In this document: piece after piece, positions 16,776 to 24,738 of the stretch | Position numbering within the stretch: position 1 is the stretch's first letter | How the letters are laid out: every line of letters starts with the position of its first letter | Source: Lentisphaerae bacterium GWF2_44_16 | GTDB lineage: Bacteria > Verrucomicrobiota > Lentisphaeria > Victivallales > GWF2-45-14 | Length of the DNA: 43,641 nucleotides | Direction of reading: 5' to 3' | Assembly (NCBI GenBank): GCA_001803225.1 | Contig: MHBF01000016.1 | Span: forward strand, 28,311-71,951 | Notes under the pieces: model-generated | The model's database searches: none | What the model was told of the DNA's origin: nothing | The model's input: the letters and a program-made list of their open reading frames with translations, nothing else | Made by a program: the position numbers and the translations under genes

Positions 16776-17018
16776 TCAGCCTCCAGTGCCGGTATCAATA
16801 CCATCGGCACTCATGCCTTTAAGAACATCAGCCGAACTGGTGCTGATGGCGCTTGAGGCATCTTCAGCTCCGAATGTGGTTGCGACACCCGCGATTATAG
16901 TACGTATTCTATCACTGAATACACCCATAACCGTCAAGGCAGCCACTGCGACGATGACGATAATGATAATGTACTCCACTATCGCCTGTCCTTTTGAATT
17001 TTTTCTTGTCTTTTTCAT
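16776..17018 (-). CDS. Flp/Tad-type major pilin candidate
   Basis: The 80-residue product has a short basic leader ending KNSKG, then QAIVEYIIIIVIVAVAALTV, which fits the class IVb prepilin rule (cleavage after Gly, Glu-Tyr at +5/+6, then a long hydrophobic helix). The remaining 35 residues are Ala/Ser/Gly-rich (AEDASSAISTSSADVLKG). Mature length would be about 70 residues, normal for Flp pilins. It is upstream of the TadE- and TadG-like genes. The hairpin just behind its stop could keep this part of the message abundant. No assembly ATPase or platform gene is present nearby, so those must be encoded elsewhere. Confidence 0.85.
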   Translation of the reverse strand: MKKTRKNSKGQAIVEYIIIIVIVAVAALTVMGVFSDRIRTIIAGVATTFGAEDASSAISTSSADVLKGMSADGIDTGTGG

Positions 17019-17054
17019 AAGATCGCTCCTTGCTTTGGTTAACTTTTTAATATT

Positions 17055-17216
17055 TTAAGGATACTCCATGCTCACTAGAGAAATCAGCCGCCAGCCATAT
17101 TCGGTGAAAACGGCCAATAGCAATACCAGTATTACCGCAATCCCCGCGAACATCGCGAGCATTATCGCGTATTCCGTCATCACCTGTCCGCATTCCCTCT
17201 TCTTCAATTCTATCAT
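17055..17216 (-). CDS. 53-residue second class IVb prepilin-like protein
   Basis: A small frame from ATG at 17216 to TAA at 17055-17057 encodes MIELKKRECG, then QVMTEYAIMLAMFAGIAVIL, then a short tail ending SLVSMEYP. It fits the Flp prepilin rule (Gly before the cleavage site, Glu-Tyr at +5/+6, long hydrophobic helix), but the mature protein would be only about 43 residues with almost no domain beyond the helix. A GAGAG stretch about 8 bases upstream can serve as ribosome site. It lies between panD and the 80-residue pilin on the same strand, 36 bases before the latter. It may be a minor pilin or a small membrane partner. It is easily missed by length filters. Confidence 0.8.
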   Translation of the reverse strand: MIELKKRECGQVMTEYAIMLAMFAGIAVILVLLLAVFTEYGWRLISLVSMEYP

Positions 17217-17268
17217 AAATTACTCTCTATGTAAAGTGTTCCGTCATTCAGAAGAGTATTAATTACGA

Positions 17269-17646
17269 TTATTTCTTATCTTTGGCGCTGCCTTTTTTCA
17301 GCACGATATTGTTTTTCTCATCCATAATTATTATCTTGGGCACAACTGAAAGGGCATTTTTCTCGGAACACGCGCAGAAAGCCATTATAGTAACGACATC
17401 ACCGGGATTGCCCTTATGCGCCGCCGCACCGTTAAGGCGGAAAACTTTGGAGCCGGCCTTTCCCGGTATCGCATAAGTCTCCAGCCGTTCGGCATTTGTG
17501 GCATTTACCACCAGGATTTTCTCATAGGCCAGTATTCCGGCTTCCTTGAGTATGTTCATATCTATCTCAAGGCTGCCCTCGTAATCCACATCACATGAAG
17601 TGAGCCTGGCTTTGTGTATCTTGCTTTTCAACATTAAAATATTCAT
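17269..17646 (-). CDS. panD: Aspartate 1-decarboxylase
   Basis: The 125-residue protein matches PanD: MLKSKIHKARLTSCDVDYEGSLEID contains the self-cleavage site Gly24-Ser25 that yields the pyruvoyl cofactor, and NGAAAHKGNPGDVVTIMAF is the conserved active-site region. With the start at 17646 the Gly-Ser pair falls at residues 24-25, the same numbering as in E. coli PanD, which supports this start. It makes beta-alanine for pantothenate and CoA. No other pan gene is visible. It precedes the pilus genes in the same direction by 52 bases, so co-transcription is possible but not functional coupling. Confidence 0.95.
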   Translation of the reverse strand: MNILMLKSKIHKARLTSCDVDYEGSLEIDMNILKEAGILAYEKILVVNATNAERLETYAIPGKAGSKVFRLNGAAAHKGNPGDVVTIMAFCACSEKNALSVVPKIIIMDEKNNIVLKKGSAKDKK

Positions 17647-17827
17647 AATCTCACAGTACTGTTTTGGGATTTCTAAAACAATAAACGTATAAATATATAA
17701 ATTTATTTCGTTATTCCAAAGAAAATTGCAAAAAAAAGTGAATAAGTTAATGAATCCGCCGCATTCCCGGGCTAAATTAATAATTCTTTCAACAACACTT
17801 TTACATTTACTTTGAGGTTCTCCTTAA

Positions 17828-19729
17828 ATGAGCGAGCAGATTAAACATGAATGCGGCATAGCGATGATAAGGCTTCTGAAGCCATGGGACTATTATTACA
17901 AAAAATACGGCAACCCGCTTTATGCGCTCAATAAACTTTACCTCCTTATGGAAAAGCAGCATAACCGAGGCCATGACGGAGCAGGCATAGCAAGCATAAA
18001 ACTTGATGTCGAGCCCGGACGGAAATATATATCTATAGAACGCTCCAACTCAAACAATCCCATTGAAGATATTTTCCAGAAGGTTAACAAGGAAATCAAA
18101 AAATCACTGCGAAAAAATCCTGAAAATGCCAAAGACCCTGTCTGGATAAAAAATAACCTGAGATTCTGCGGAGAACTCTTTCTGGGACACCTCCGTTACG
18201 GCACTTTCGGTAAAAACAACATCGAAAACTGTCACCCCTTTCTCAGAGAAAACAATTGGATGACAAAGTGTCTTGTCCTGGCGGGAAATTTCAATCTGAC
18301 CAACGTTGATGAGCTTTTTCAGCTCCTGATAGACATCGGACAGCATCCCAAGGATAAATCAGACACCGTTACGATACTGGAGAAAATCGGTCATTTCCTG
18401 GATTACGCGAATGAAGAGCTCTTTCAGAAATTCAAAGCCCAGGGCCACAGTAAAAAAGACATATCGACCCTTATCGCAAAAGAACTGGATATACAGAAGT
18501 TTCTGGAAGGCGCATGCAAGAAATGGGACGGAGGCTATGTAATTGCGGGCCTTCTGGGCCATGGAGACGCGTTTGTGCTTCGGGACCCTTCAGGCATACG
18601 CCCGGCTTTCTATTTCACAAATGATGAATTCGCCGTTGTCGCCTCAGAACGCCCTGTCATACAAACGGTGTTCAATGTCCCCATCGAAGCCGTACATGAA
18701 ATAAAACCAGCCCATGCACTGATAATCAGAAAGAATGGAAAAATCGGAGAATATCAGTTTACCAAGGAGAAAAAGAGACTGCCCTGTTCCTTTGAAAGAA
18801 TCTACTTCTCCCGCGGTACAGACGCGGCAATATACAGGGAAAGAAAGGCCCTTGGGCAATATCTTGCGGCCCCTGTCCTGAAACAGGTAAATTATGACTT
18901 CGAAAACACTGTATTCTCTTTTATACCGAACACCGCTGAAACGTGTTTTATGGGCCTGATGGAGGAACTCCACAACCACTGCCACAACATACAGAGAGAC
19001 AAGATACTGAAACTTACGGGAAAACTGACGGAAGAAAAGCTTGATGAAATCCTGTCCCTGTCCCCGCGTTCCGAGAAAATAGCGGTAAAAGACGTGAAAC
19101 TGAGAACGTTCATAACCGCGGACAACCATAGGAACGACCTCGTGGCACACGTATATGACATAACCTACGGCTCTCTCAGGCGCAATACGGACAGCCTCGT
19201 CGTTGTCGACGATTCCATCGTCAGGGGTACAACGCTCAGGGAAAGCATAATCCGCATCCTTGACAGGCTCGGCCCCCGTGAAATAATACTCCTTTCGTCT
19301 GCTCCTCAGATCAGATATCCCGACTGTTACGGCATTGACATGGCTAAACTCGGCAGTTTCGTAGCTTTCGAGGCCGCTGTCAAACTGCTGAAAGAGACAA
19401 AACAGGAACATATCCTGGACAATGTCTATAAAAAAGCCAAAGCCGATATGGAAAAGCCCCTGGAAAAAATAAAAAACCATGTGAAAGAGATATACAGGCC
19501 GTTCACGGCTATAGAAATATCAAAGAGAATTTCCGAACTGCTGACCCCGCCCGGAATAAACGCCAAAGTAAGCATAATCTATCAGACCATAGAAGACCTT
19601 CACAAGGCATGCCCCAATCACATGGGCGACTGGTATTTCACTGGAAATTATCCGACCCCCGGCGGCAACAAGGTGGTAAATCAGTCATTTATAAACTATA
19701 TCGAAGGCAGGAATCAGCGCGCCTATTGA
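17828..19729 (+). CDS. purF: Amidophosphoribosyltransferase, long form
   Basis: The 633-residue product has an N-terminal nucleophile glutaminase domain: HECGIAMIRLL with Cys9, LLMEKQHNRGHDGAGIAS, and LGHLRYGTFG. The phosphoribosyltransferase domain carries the PRPP loop VVVDDSIVRGTTLRES (about residues 457-472). PurF catalyses the first committed step of purine synthesis. It is about 130 residues longer than E. coli-type PurF, with extra segments in the glutaminase part and a C-terminal extension. A similar long form, with the Cys a few residues in from the start, is known in Bacteroidota. Eight residues would need removal to expose Cys9. It could be the cell's only PurF or a paralogue. Confidence 0.88.
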   Translation: MSEQIKHECGIAMIRLLKPWDYYYKKYGNPLYALNKLYLLMEKQHNRGHDGAGIASIKLDVEPGRKYISIERSNSNNPIEDIFQKVNKEIKKSLRKNPENAKDPVWIKNNLRFCGELFLGHLRYGTFGKNNIENCHPFLRENNWMTKCLVLAGNFNLTNVDELFQLLIDIGQHPKDKSDTVTILEKIGHFLDYANEELFQKFKAQGHSKKDISTLIAKELDIQKFLEGACKKWDGGYVIAGLLGHGDAFVLRDPSGIRPAFYFTNDEFAVVASERPVIQTVFNVPIEAVHEIKPAHALIIRKNGKIGEYQFTKEKKRLPCSFERIYFSRGTDAAIYRERKALGQYLAAPVLKQVNYDFENTVFSFIPNTAETCFMGLMEELHNHCHNIQRDKILKLTGKLTEEKLDEILSLSPRSEKIAVKDVKLRTFITADNHRNDLVAHVYDITYGSLRRNTDSLVVVDDSIVRGTTLRESIIRILDRLGPREIILLSSAPQIRYPDCYGIDMAKLGSFVAFEAAVKLLKETKQEHILDNVYKKAKADMEKPLEKIKNHVKEIYRPFTAIEISKRISELLTPPGINAKVSIIYQTIEDLHKACPNHMGDWYFTGNYPTPGGNKVVNQSFINYIEGRNQRAY

Positions 19730-19842
19730 GAGGCAAATCTATGATTTTTTCATTGTCCGTAATCTGGTCGTCACAGGACATTAACTTAGACAGGGACAGC
19801 CAGGAATAAGTTTTTCAAGTTCTGCCGCCGCGTTTTTCAGAG

Positions 19843-21171
19843 ATGGAATTCTTATCAGTGAACATTCAGATGAGTAAAAGAAAAAATAAGAAGCCCGGAA
19901 TAGCCATAGTGGATCTTTTGCTTGCTTACCCGCCCAAAGGCGGCGCGGGAGTGGACCTTTTTAATAATTTCAGCAGACTTTCACATAAATTCGAGATTAA
20001 AATTTTCGGCATCAGATTTACGGAACAGCCTCAAAACGCGTCCCATGACTTTCAAAGAGGCATAATAGAAAAAACACCGCCTCTCGATTATGCAATGATT
20101 GACATCATGCCGGACGAAAAACGCGATGACATCGTCAGGAAAATCCATAAGCATGTATCCGAATGGAAGCCCGACCTGGTCTTTGTCGCCGATGGCTGGA
20201 CACTGAAACCTTACCTCATAAAGGAACTCTCAAGGACCTTCAGCACAATTGTCCGTCTCTATGCCTACGAAATGCTATGTCCCAGAAATAACCAGAAATG
20301 GCTCGGAGACCGCAAATGCGCAAATAACGCTCTTGACGACTGCTCCAAATGCCTCGCATGCGCCCGGGAATACGCGGATATTGTGAGAAAAAGCAGAAAC
20401 GGAGAAAATAATCCCCTGACCTTTGAGGCCTCTCTCGCGGATATATGGCGCGGCGACTATTGCAGAGTCCTCTCCGAAACAGTCAGAAATTCCCACTTCA
20501 TAGTTTATAATTCAATCACCGCGGATATTCTGAAAAAACACGGATGCCTTTCCGTAACCAGAATCCCGGGGGCCGTGGCCCCGGATGAATTTGCCCCCTC
20601 CCCTGAAAAGAATACGGATGGGAAAGGCTTCCACATCGTCGTCTGCGGACGCATGGATGACAGGGCAAAGGGCGCCTCCGTCGCCATTGAAGCCGGCCGT
20701 ATCCTGAAAGCAAAAGGCTTTGATATAAGAATGACGGTAACTTCACAGAAAAAGCATGATTACGAGTGGCTGAACGAAACCGGCTGGCTCCCTCAGACGG
20801 AAATCATAAAGCTCCTGAACAGCGCGGATTGCGCTCTGGTGCCGTCGCTCTGGGAAGAGGCCTTCGGCATGACATGGGTTGAGGCGATGTCAATGAAAGT
20901 CCCGGTAATCGCAGGCAGAACGGGGGGGCCCGCTGAATATATTCAGGACACCATAAACGGGCTTCTCGCGGAACCCGGTTCCGCCGAAGATTTCGCGGAG
21001 AAGATTTCACTTCTTTACAACAGTTACCCGCTTCGTGAAAAACTTTCCGAAAACGGCAGAAAATTTGTCGAAAAATATTTCACCTGGGACATAAGCGCCG
21101 ATATGCTCGAAGAACTTATCCGCAAAATCATTTCTGAAAACGGGGGTCGGAAAAATCAGAGTATGGATTGA
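19843..21171 (+). CDS. GT-B glycosyltransferase (GT4-like) with Cys-rich insert
   Basis: The 442-residue protein shows a GT-B fold: an N-terminal domain beginning GIAIVDLLLAYPPKGGAGVDLF, and a C-terminal GT4 domain with VVCGRMDDRAKGASVAIEAG and EEAFGMTWVEAMSMKVPVIAGRTGG, in which the E-x7-E pattern binds the sugar nucleotide. Residues about 145-175 hold a cysteine-rich stretch (MLCPRNNQKW, DDCSKCLACAREYADIV), possibly a metal site, which is not standard for GT4. A second ATG at 19870 (MSKRKNKKPG) is an alternative start. It likely transfers a sugar in envelope polysaccharide synthesis. Its 3' end overlaps the convergent radical SAM gene by 44 bases. Confidence 0.85.
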   Translation: MEFLSVNIQMSKRKNKKPGIAIVDLLLAYPPKGGAGVDLFNNFSRLSHKFEIKIFGIRFTEQPQNASHDFQRGIIEKTPPLDYAMIDIMPDEKRDDIVRKIHKHVSEWKPDLVFVADGWTLKPYLIKELSRTFSTIVRLYAYEMLCPRNNQKWLGDRKCANNALDDCSKCLACAREYADIVRKSRNGENNPLTFEASLADIWRGDYCRVLSETVRNSHFIVYNSITADILKKHGCLSVTRIPGAVAPDEFAPSPEKNTDGKGFHIVVCGRMDDRAKGASVAIEAGRILKAKGFDIRMTVTSQKKHDYEWLNETGWLPQTEIIKLLNSADCALVPSLWEEAFGMTWVEAMSMKVPVIAGRTGGPAEYIQDTINGLLAEPGSAEDFAEKISLLYNSYPLREKLSENGRKFVEKYFTWDISADMLEELIRKIISENGGRKNQSMD

Positions 21172-22855
21172 TTACTTTTATTCTGCCGTCATTCCAAATT
21201 TTCAGCGCGCGCTCCGTCATTTCAGAAGCGTAAGTGTCCGAAGAAATGACCACGGCTTTTATTCCGTAATCCTTATACCGCTCAGATTTCAGCACCGTTA
21301 TTCCGTCGATTTCTCCGAAATCAGGATCGTCATCCAGAATGAGTTTCGGCAGGACGAGATCATTTTCCCTGAGCTTCGCGATGAGCCATTTCGTGTGATT
21401 TCCGGCCCCGAAAAGAACGGTATCAGGCTGTTCCGATATCTGTTTACGCCAGAAGGAAAGAATATGCGCCGTCATCTGGACAGTTTTCTCTTTTTCCGCT
21501 TTCCCCAGAAGTTCAAGACGCTTCATAGTGTCTTCAGAACTCCGCAGGTTTTCAATCATCACTCTTTTTTCCGGAGGCCATGAAAGTATTCGCGACAAAT
21601 TTTTTCCATCTCTGAGAAATGAAGCGTTACGGTTGAAAAGAACAAAGGAATAAGGAAACAGTTTTCCGCTGTTTTCCTTCTTTCCGCAATACATGCAGCC
21701 GGGATTGAAAATCCATCCGTCAATCAGTTCCCTGAAATCAGGAGGCGGAAAAGCATCGGCTTCGAAAATGACAACCCAGTCCGTGAAATCAAGCTTCTCA
21801 AGCGCCGTCTTAATTTCTTCATCATGAATTGAAGCCGCAATTACCGCCTTATCAAACTGTTTCAATTCTGTTGAAAAATCAATTGCTCCGTCTTTATTAT
21901 TCAGTACAATCGCTTCAACTTTTCTCGGATAGAGGCTCCTGTTTGCGCAGGCAACCCGCTTGCTGTTGTCCCCTGACGGAAGATACCATTCGGACGAATA
22001 ATCGCACTCAAGTTTATTTTCATTGTAATTTTCAACGGGAAAAATCTTAACCCTTCCACTTTTGAGCTTGGGGCTTCCGATAGCTTTGAGTTTCTCATAG
22101 ATCATCGGCGAAACCACGTCCGTCTCCAGATTTGCCTCAACTCTGGGCACATTGAGAACGGCGCTGCAATATTCACACCAATTAAGCTGTTCACCAAAAT
22201 CTTCGGGCCTGCGCTTCCACCAGCCTTTTTCAATGGGCCAGCCGCCCGGCCCCTCAAAAAGCATGTCCAGCGCCGCGGCAACCTCACAGAAAAAACAGCC
22301 CTTGGGTGTAATGCTCGCGCTCCAGATATTCTGCGCCCAACAGTTATCCCGCATTTTTATCCACTTATCATCCGGTATTCCGAGTTCTTTTCTGGTAACA
22401 AGCAGCGTCTGATGAAGTCCCGAATGCGAATGGTCATTTATCAGCTGAAACGGAAAAACCTCCTGTATCAGCTCAAAGTGTTTATAGTAACCATTGCCCA
22501 GCGAAGACCAGAGACCGCGCTTGTTCTTTATATTCTGCATATCGTTTTCGATAAGATACTGGCTGAAATTCCTTATGGGCTTCAAGGCATTGGCATATTT
22601 GCGCCCGCTTTCGATTCTTGACGCGTAATAGCCGACAATCTTCTCAAACTGCGGATGAATTGTGGGCTCGCCTCCCATAATGCCAAGCATGCCGGGAAAA
22701 TCCTCCATCGAATCGACTGCCTTCACAAAAGTCTCATAGTCCATAAAAAAAGGCTTTTTGAAATGTCCGCAGAAACGGGTACAGTTCGAGCAACTGTGCG
22801 CACACGCGTTCGTCACCTCGACCTGAATGATTTTCATTTTGTAAATGGGCTTCAT
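21128..22855 (-). CDS. Radical SAM protein with C-terminal Rossmann-like domain
   Basis: The 575-residue product has the radical SAM CX3CX2C motif as TNACAHSCSNCTRFCG near residue 15, followed by GIMGGEPTIHP, the usual GGEP motif. A second set of cysteines (DNCWAQNIW, GCFFCEVAAAL, WCEYCSAVL) resembles the auxiliary iron-sulfur cluster of SPASM-type enzymes. From about residue 480, TVLFGAGNHTKWLIAKLREN starts a Rossmann-like domain of the kind found in PglD or sugar-binding proteins. It may modify a sugar, nucleotide or peptide for the cell surface, in keeping with the convergent glycosyltransferase. It shares direction with the secretin-N-like gene 10 bases upstream. Confidence 0.82.
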   Translation of the reverse strand: MKPIYKMKIIQVEVTNACAHSCSNCTRFCGHFKKPFFMDYETFVKAVDSMEDFPGMLGIMGGEPTIHPQFEKIVGYYASRIESGRKYANALKPIRNFSQYLIENDMQNIKNKRGLWSSLGNGYYKHFELIQEVFPFQLINDHSHSGLHQTLLVTRKELGIPDDKWIKMRDNCWAQNIWSASITPKGCFFCEVAAALDMLFEGPGGWPIEKGWWKRRPEDFGEQLNWCEYCSAVLNVPRVEANLETDVVSPMIYEKLKAIGSPKLKSGRVKIFPVENYNENKLECDYSSEWYLPSGDNSKRVACANRSLYPRKVEAIVLNNKDGAIDFSTELKQFDKAVIAASIHDEEIKTALEKLDFTDWVVIFEADAFPPPDFRELIDGWIFNPGCMYCGKKENSGKLFPYSFVLFNRNASFLRDGKNLSRILSWPPEKRVMIENLRSSEDTMKRLELLGKAEKEKTVQMTAHILSFWRKQISEQPDTVLFGAGNHTKWLIAKLRENDLVLPKLILDDDPDFGEIDGITVLKSERYKDYGIKAVVISSDTYASEMTERALKIWNDGRIKVINPYSDFSDPRFQK

Positions 22856-22865
22856 AATGAATGCG

Positions 22866-23282
22866 TCACTGTTTTTTTTCCGGTTGCTTAGGAGGGGCTT
22901 TTTTAAGTATCACGGCATATTCATCCACGCGCATGGTCATTCCAGTCAGCATCGCCATATAATTCAGCACGTCATAGAGAGGAATATTTGTAAGGGCCAG
23001 GGTAACAAGAATTTTATTTTTTTTATCTTCCGGCGACTGCGCCACGACAATATTGACCTTCTGTCCGTCTCCGCTTAATTTTGCCGACAATTCGGAAAGA
23101 TATTTCACGACACTCACAATGTCGGCATCCTCAAAATTCACTTCGGGCACAATGATTTTCCTGAGCTTTTCCTCCATCGTCCGCTGCTTTTCCGTCATAT
23201 ATGGCCCCGCGTGTTTGTTCTGGGCGAATAGGGGTGATAATGTAATGCAGACTAATAATAGAAAACAGAACGTTTTGCGCAT
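22866..23282 (-). CDS. Exported stand-alone secretin N-domain (STN)-like protein
   Basis: The 138-residue protein has a clear signal peptide (MRKTFCFLLLVCITLSPLFAQ). Residues about 45-130 match the pattern of secretin/TonB short N-terminal domains: VNFEDADIVSVVKYLSELS, then VTLALTNIPLYDVLNYMAML and VDEYAVILKKAP. The tail is Pro/Lys rich. In full secretins this domain precedes a beta-barrel channel, which is absent here. It could be a periplasmic adaptor for a type II secretion or pilus channel encoded elsewhere. It is 10 bases upstream of the radical SAM gene, so both are probably one transcript, with no obvious functional link. Confidence 0.75.
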   Translation of the reverse strand: MRKTFCFLLLVCITLSPLFAQNKHAGPYMTEKQRTMEEKLRKIIVPEVNFEDADIVSVVKYLSELSAKLSGDGQKVNIVVAQSPEDKKNKILVTLALTNIPLYDVLNYMAMLTGMTMRVDEYAVILKKAPPKQPEKKQ

Positions 23283-23343
23283 TGCCGTACTCCGTTATTT
23301 TTTAGAATATGCGTTAAGATAATACATCTTCACAGGCCGGGAA

Positions 23344-24738
23344 ATGGAAGAAGGAAAAAAAGTCGCAATATATTTCTCACAGGGTACGCTTCTGCTCGAA
23401 GGAGCTGAAGAAGCGGTCAATCCCATATACCGTTACCTCAAACTGGACCCCAGAGTCAAAATGTACCGCGCCCAGTCGTATAACTACGGCCCGATAATAC
23501 GAAAGCTTCACGGAGGAGCTATCCCTTACGAGGACAACGCAAAAAGTTTCATGCCGCTGGAATTGAAACTCAAAAATGCCTTCGCACCAAGGACACACCA
23601 GACGGAAGCACTGGAAGCATGGCTGTCCGCCCAGGGCAGAGGTATAGTCGTAATGCCCACAGGCGCAGGCAAATCGTATTTCGCGGTAATGGCGATAAAC
23701 AGGATAAAAAGGCCTTCTCTGATAGTCGTTCCAACCATCGAACTCATGGAGCAATGGGCCAGCCAGCTTGAAAAATTCTTCGGCAGAAAAACCGGAATGC
23801 TCGGCGGCGGCTCAAAGGAAATATCGGAAATAACCGTCTCGACCTACGACTCCGCCGTCCTCCAAATGGAATTCATCGGAAACCGTTTCGGGCTGGTTAT
23901 TTTTGACGAATGCCACCACCTGCCCGGCCCCGTCAACCGAATGGCCGCGTCCATGTGCATCGCCCCTTACAGGATGGGACTTACTGCCACGCCGGAAAGG
24001 GATGACGGCGGAGAAGATATCCTTCATGAATTGATAGGCCCGATTGTATATCAGATACACATCGACGAACTTGAAGGCAAAGTGCTCGCGCCTTACCGAA
24101 CCAGAAGAATATTGCTGGAACTCGAACCTGATGAAGCCGCCGAATACGCCGAAGCAAGAAAAACCTATACTTCGTTCATCAGAGCAAACAACATTGACTT
24201 CGGAGACAAAACCGGATGGAGCAAATTCATAGGCCTCTGCGCCCGCCTTCCTCATGGAAGAAAAGCCTTTGAAGCATATCTCACACAGAAACGCATAGCC
24301 AGAAGCTCAAGAAGCAAATTCAGAAAAATATGGGACATCATGAGGGAACACCGCGGCGAAAGGATAATAGTTTTCACCGCTGAAAACGAGACCGCCTATA
24401 AGCTCGGCGAGTATTTCCTTCTTCCCGTACTCACTCACAGGACGAAAATCAGCGAGAGAAAAGAATTTCTCGACAAGTTCAGGCAGGGAGATTACCCCGT
24501 CCTGATAACCAGCAAAGTACTCAATGAAGGCGTGGATGTCCCCGAAGCAAGTGTCGGAATCATAGTCTCAGGAAGCGCCAGCATCAGGGAACACGTACAG
24601 AGGCTCGGACGCATATTAAGGGCACAAAAAGGCAAGGAGGCCGTGCTTTATGAACTCGTCAGCGAGGGAACATCGGAAATGAGCGTCAGCAAACGCCGGA
24701 GGGAGCACCGTGCTTACAAAAGATTTAATAAGATTTAG
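23344..24738 (+). CDS. XPB/Ssl2-type superfamily 2 DNA helicase
   Basis: The 464-residue helicase has an N-terminal damage-recognition-like region (about 1-80), Walker A MPTGAGKSY (G107-S111), motif Ia VVPTIELMEQW, motif II DECHH (D188-H192), motif III LTATPERDDG (E218-R219-D220, corresponding to the RED motif of XPB), motif V NEGVDVPEAS, and motif VI QRLGRILR (from Q419). QRLGRILR with an RED-like element is typical of XPB. The archaeal and bacterial homologues are shorter than human XPB, as here. It overlaps the Bax1-like gene by 29 bases, the partner XPB is known to pair with in archaea. It probably unwinds damaged DNA for excision repair. Confidence 0.88.
   Translation: MEEGKKVAIYFSQGTLLLEGAEEAVNPIYRYLKLDPRVKMYRAQSYNYGPIIRKLHGGAIPYEDNAKSFMPLELKLKNAFAPRTHQTEALEAWLSAQGRGIVVMPTGAGKSYFAVMAINRIKRPSLIVVPTIELMEQWASQLEKFFGRKTGMLGGGSKEISEITVSTYDSAVLQMEFIGNRFGLVIFDECHHLPGPVNRMAASMCIAPYRMGLTATPERDDGGEDILHELIGPIVYQIHIDELEGKVLAPYRTRRILLELEPDEAAEYAEARKTYTSFIRANNIDFGDKTGWSKFIGLCARLPHGRKAFEAYLTQKRIARSSRSKFRKIWDIMREHRGERIIVFTAENETAYKLGEYFLLPVLTHRTKISERKEFLDKFRQGDYPVLITSKVLNEGVDVPEASVGIIVSGSASIREHVQRLGRILRAQKGKEAVLYELVSEGTSEMSVSKRRREHRAYKRFNKI

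Noticed and set aside
17653..17662. Palindrome ACAGTACTGT just upstream of panD
   Set aside because: A single 10-bp palindrome is expected by chance in a window of this size; no second copy or other support was seen.
19741..19809. 22-codon frame (ATG to TAA) after purF with a GAGAGG site upstream
   Set aside because: Too short, no recognisable feature, and chance frames of this size are common; not listed as a gene.
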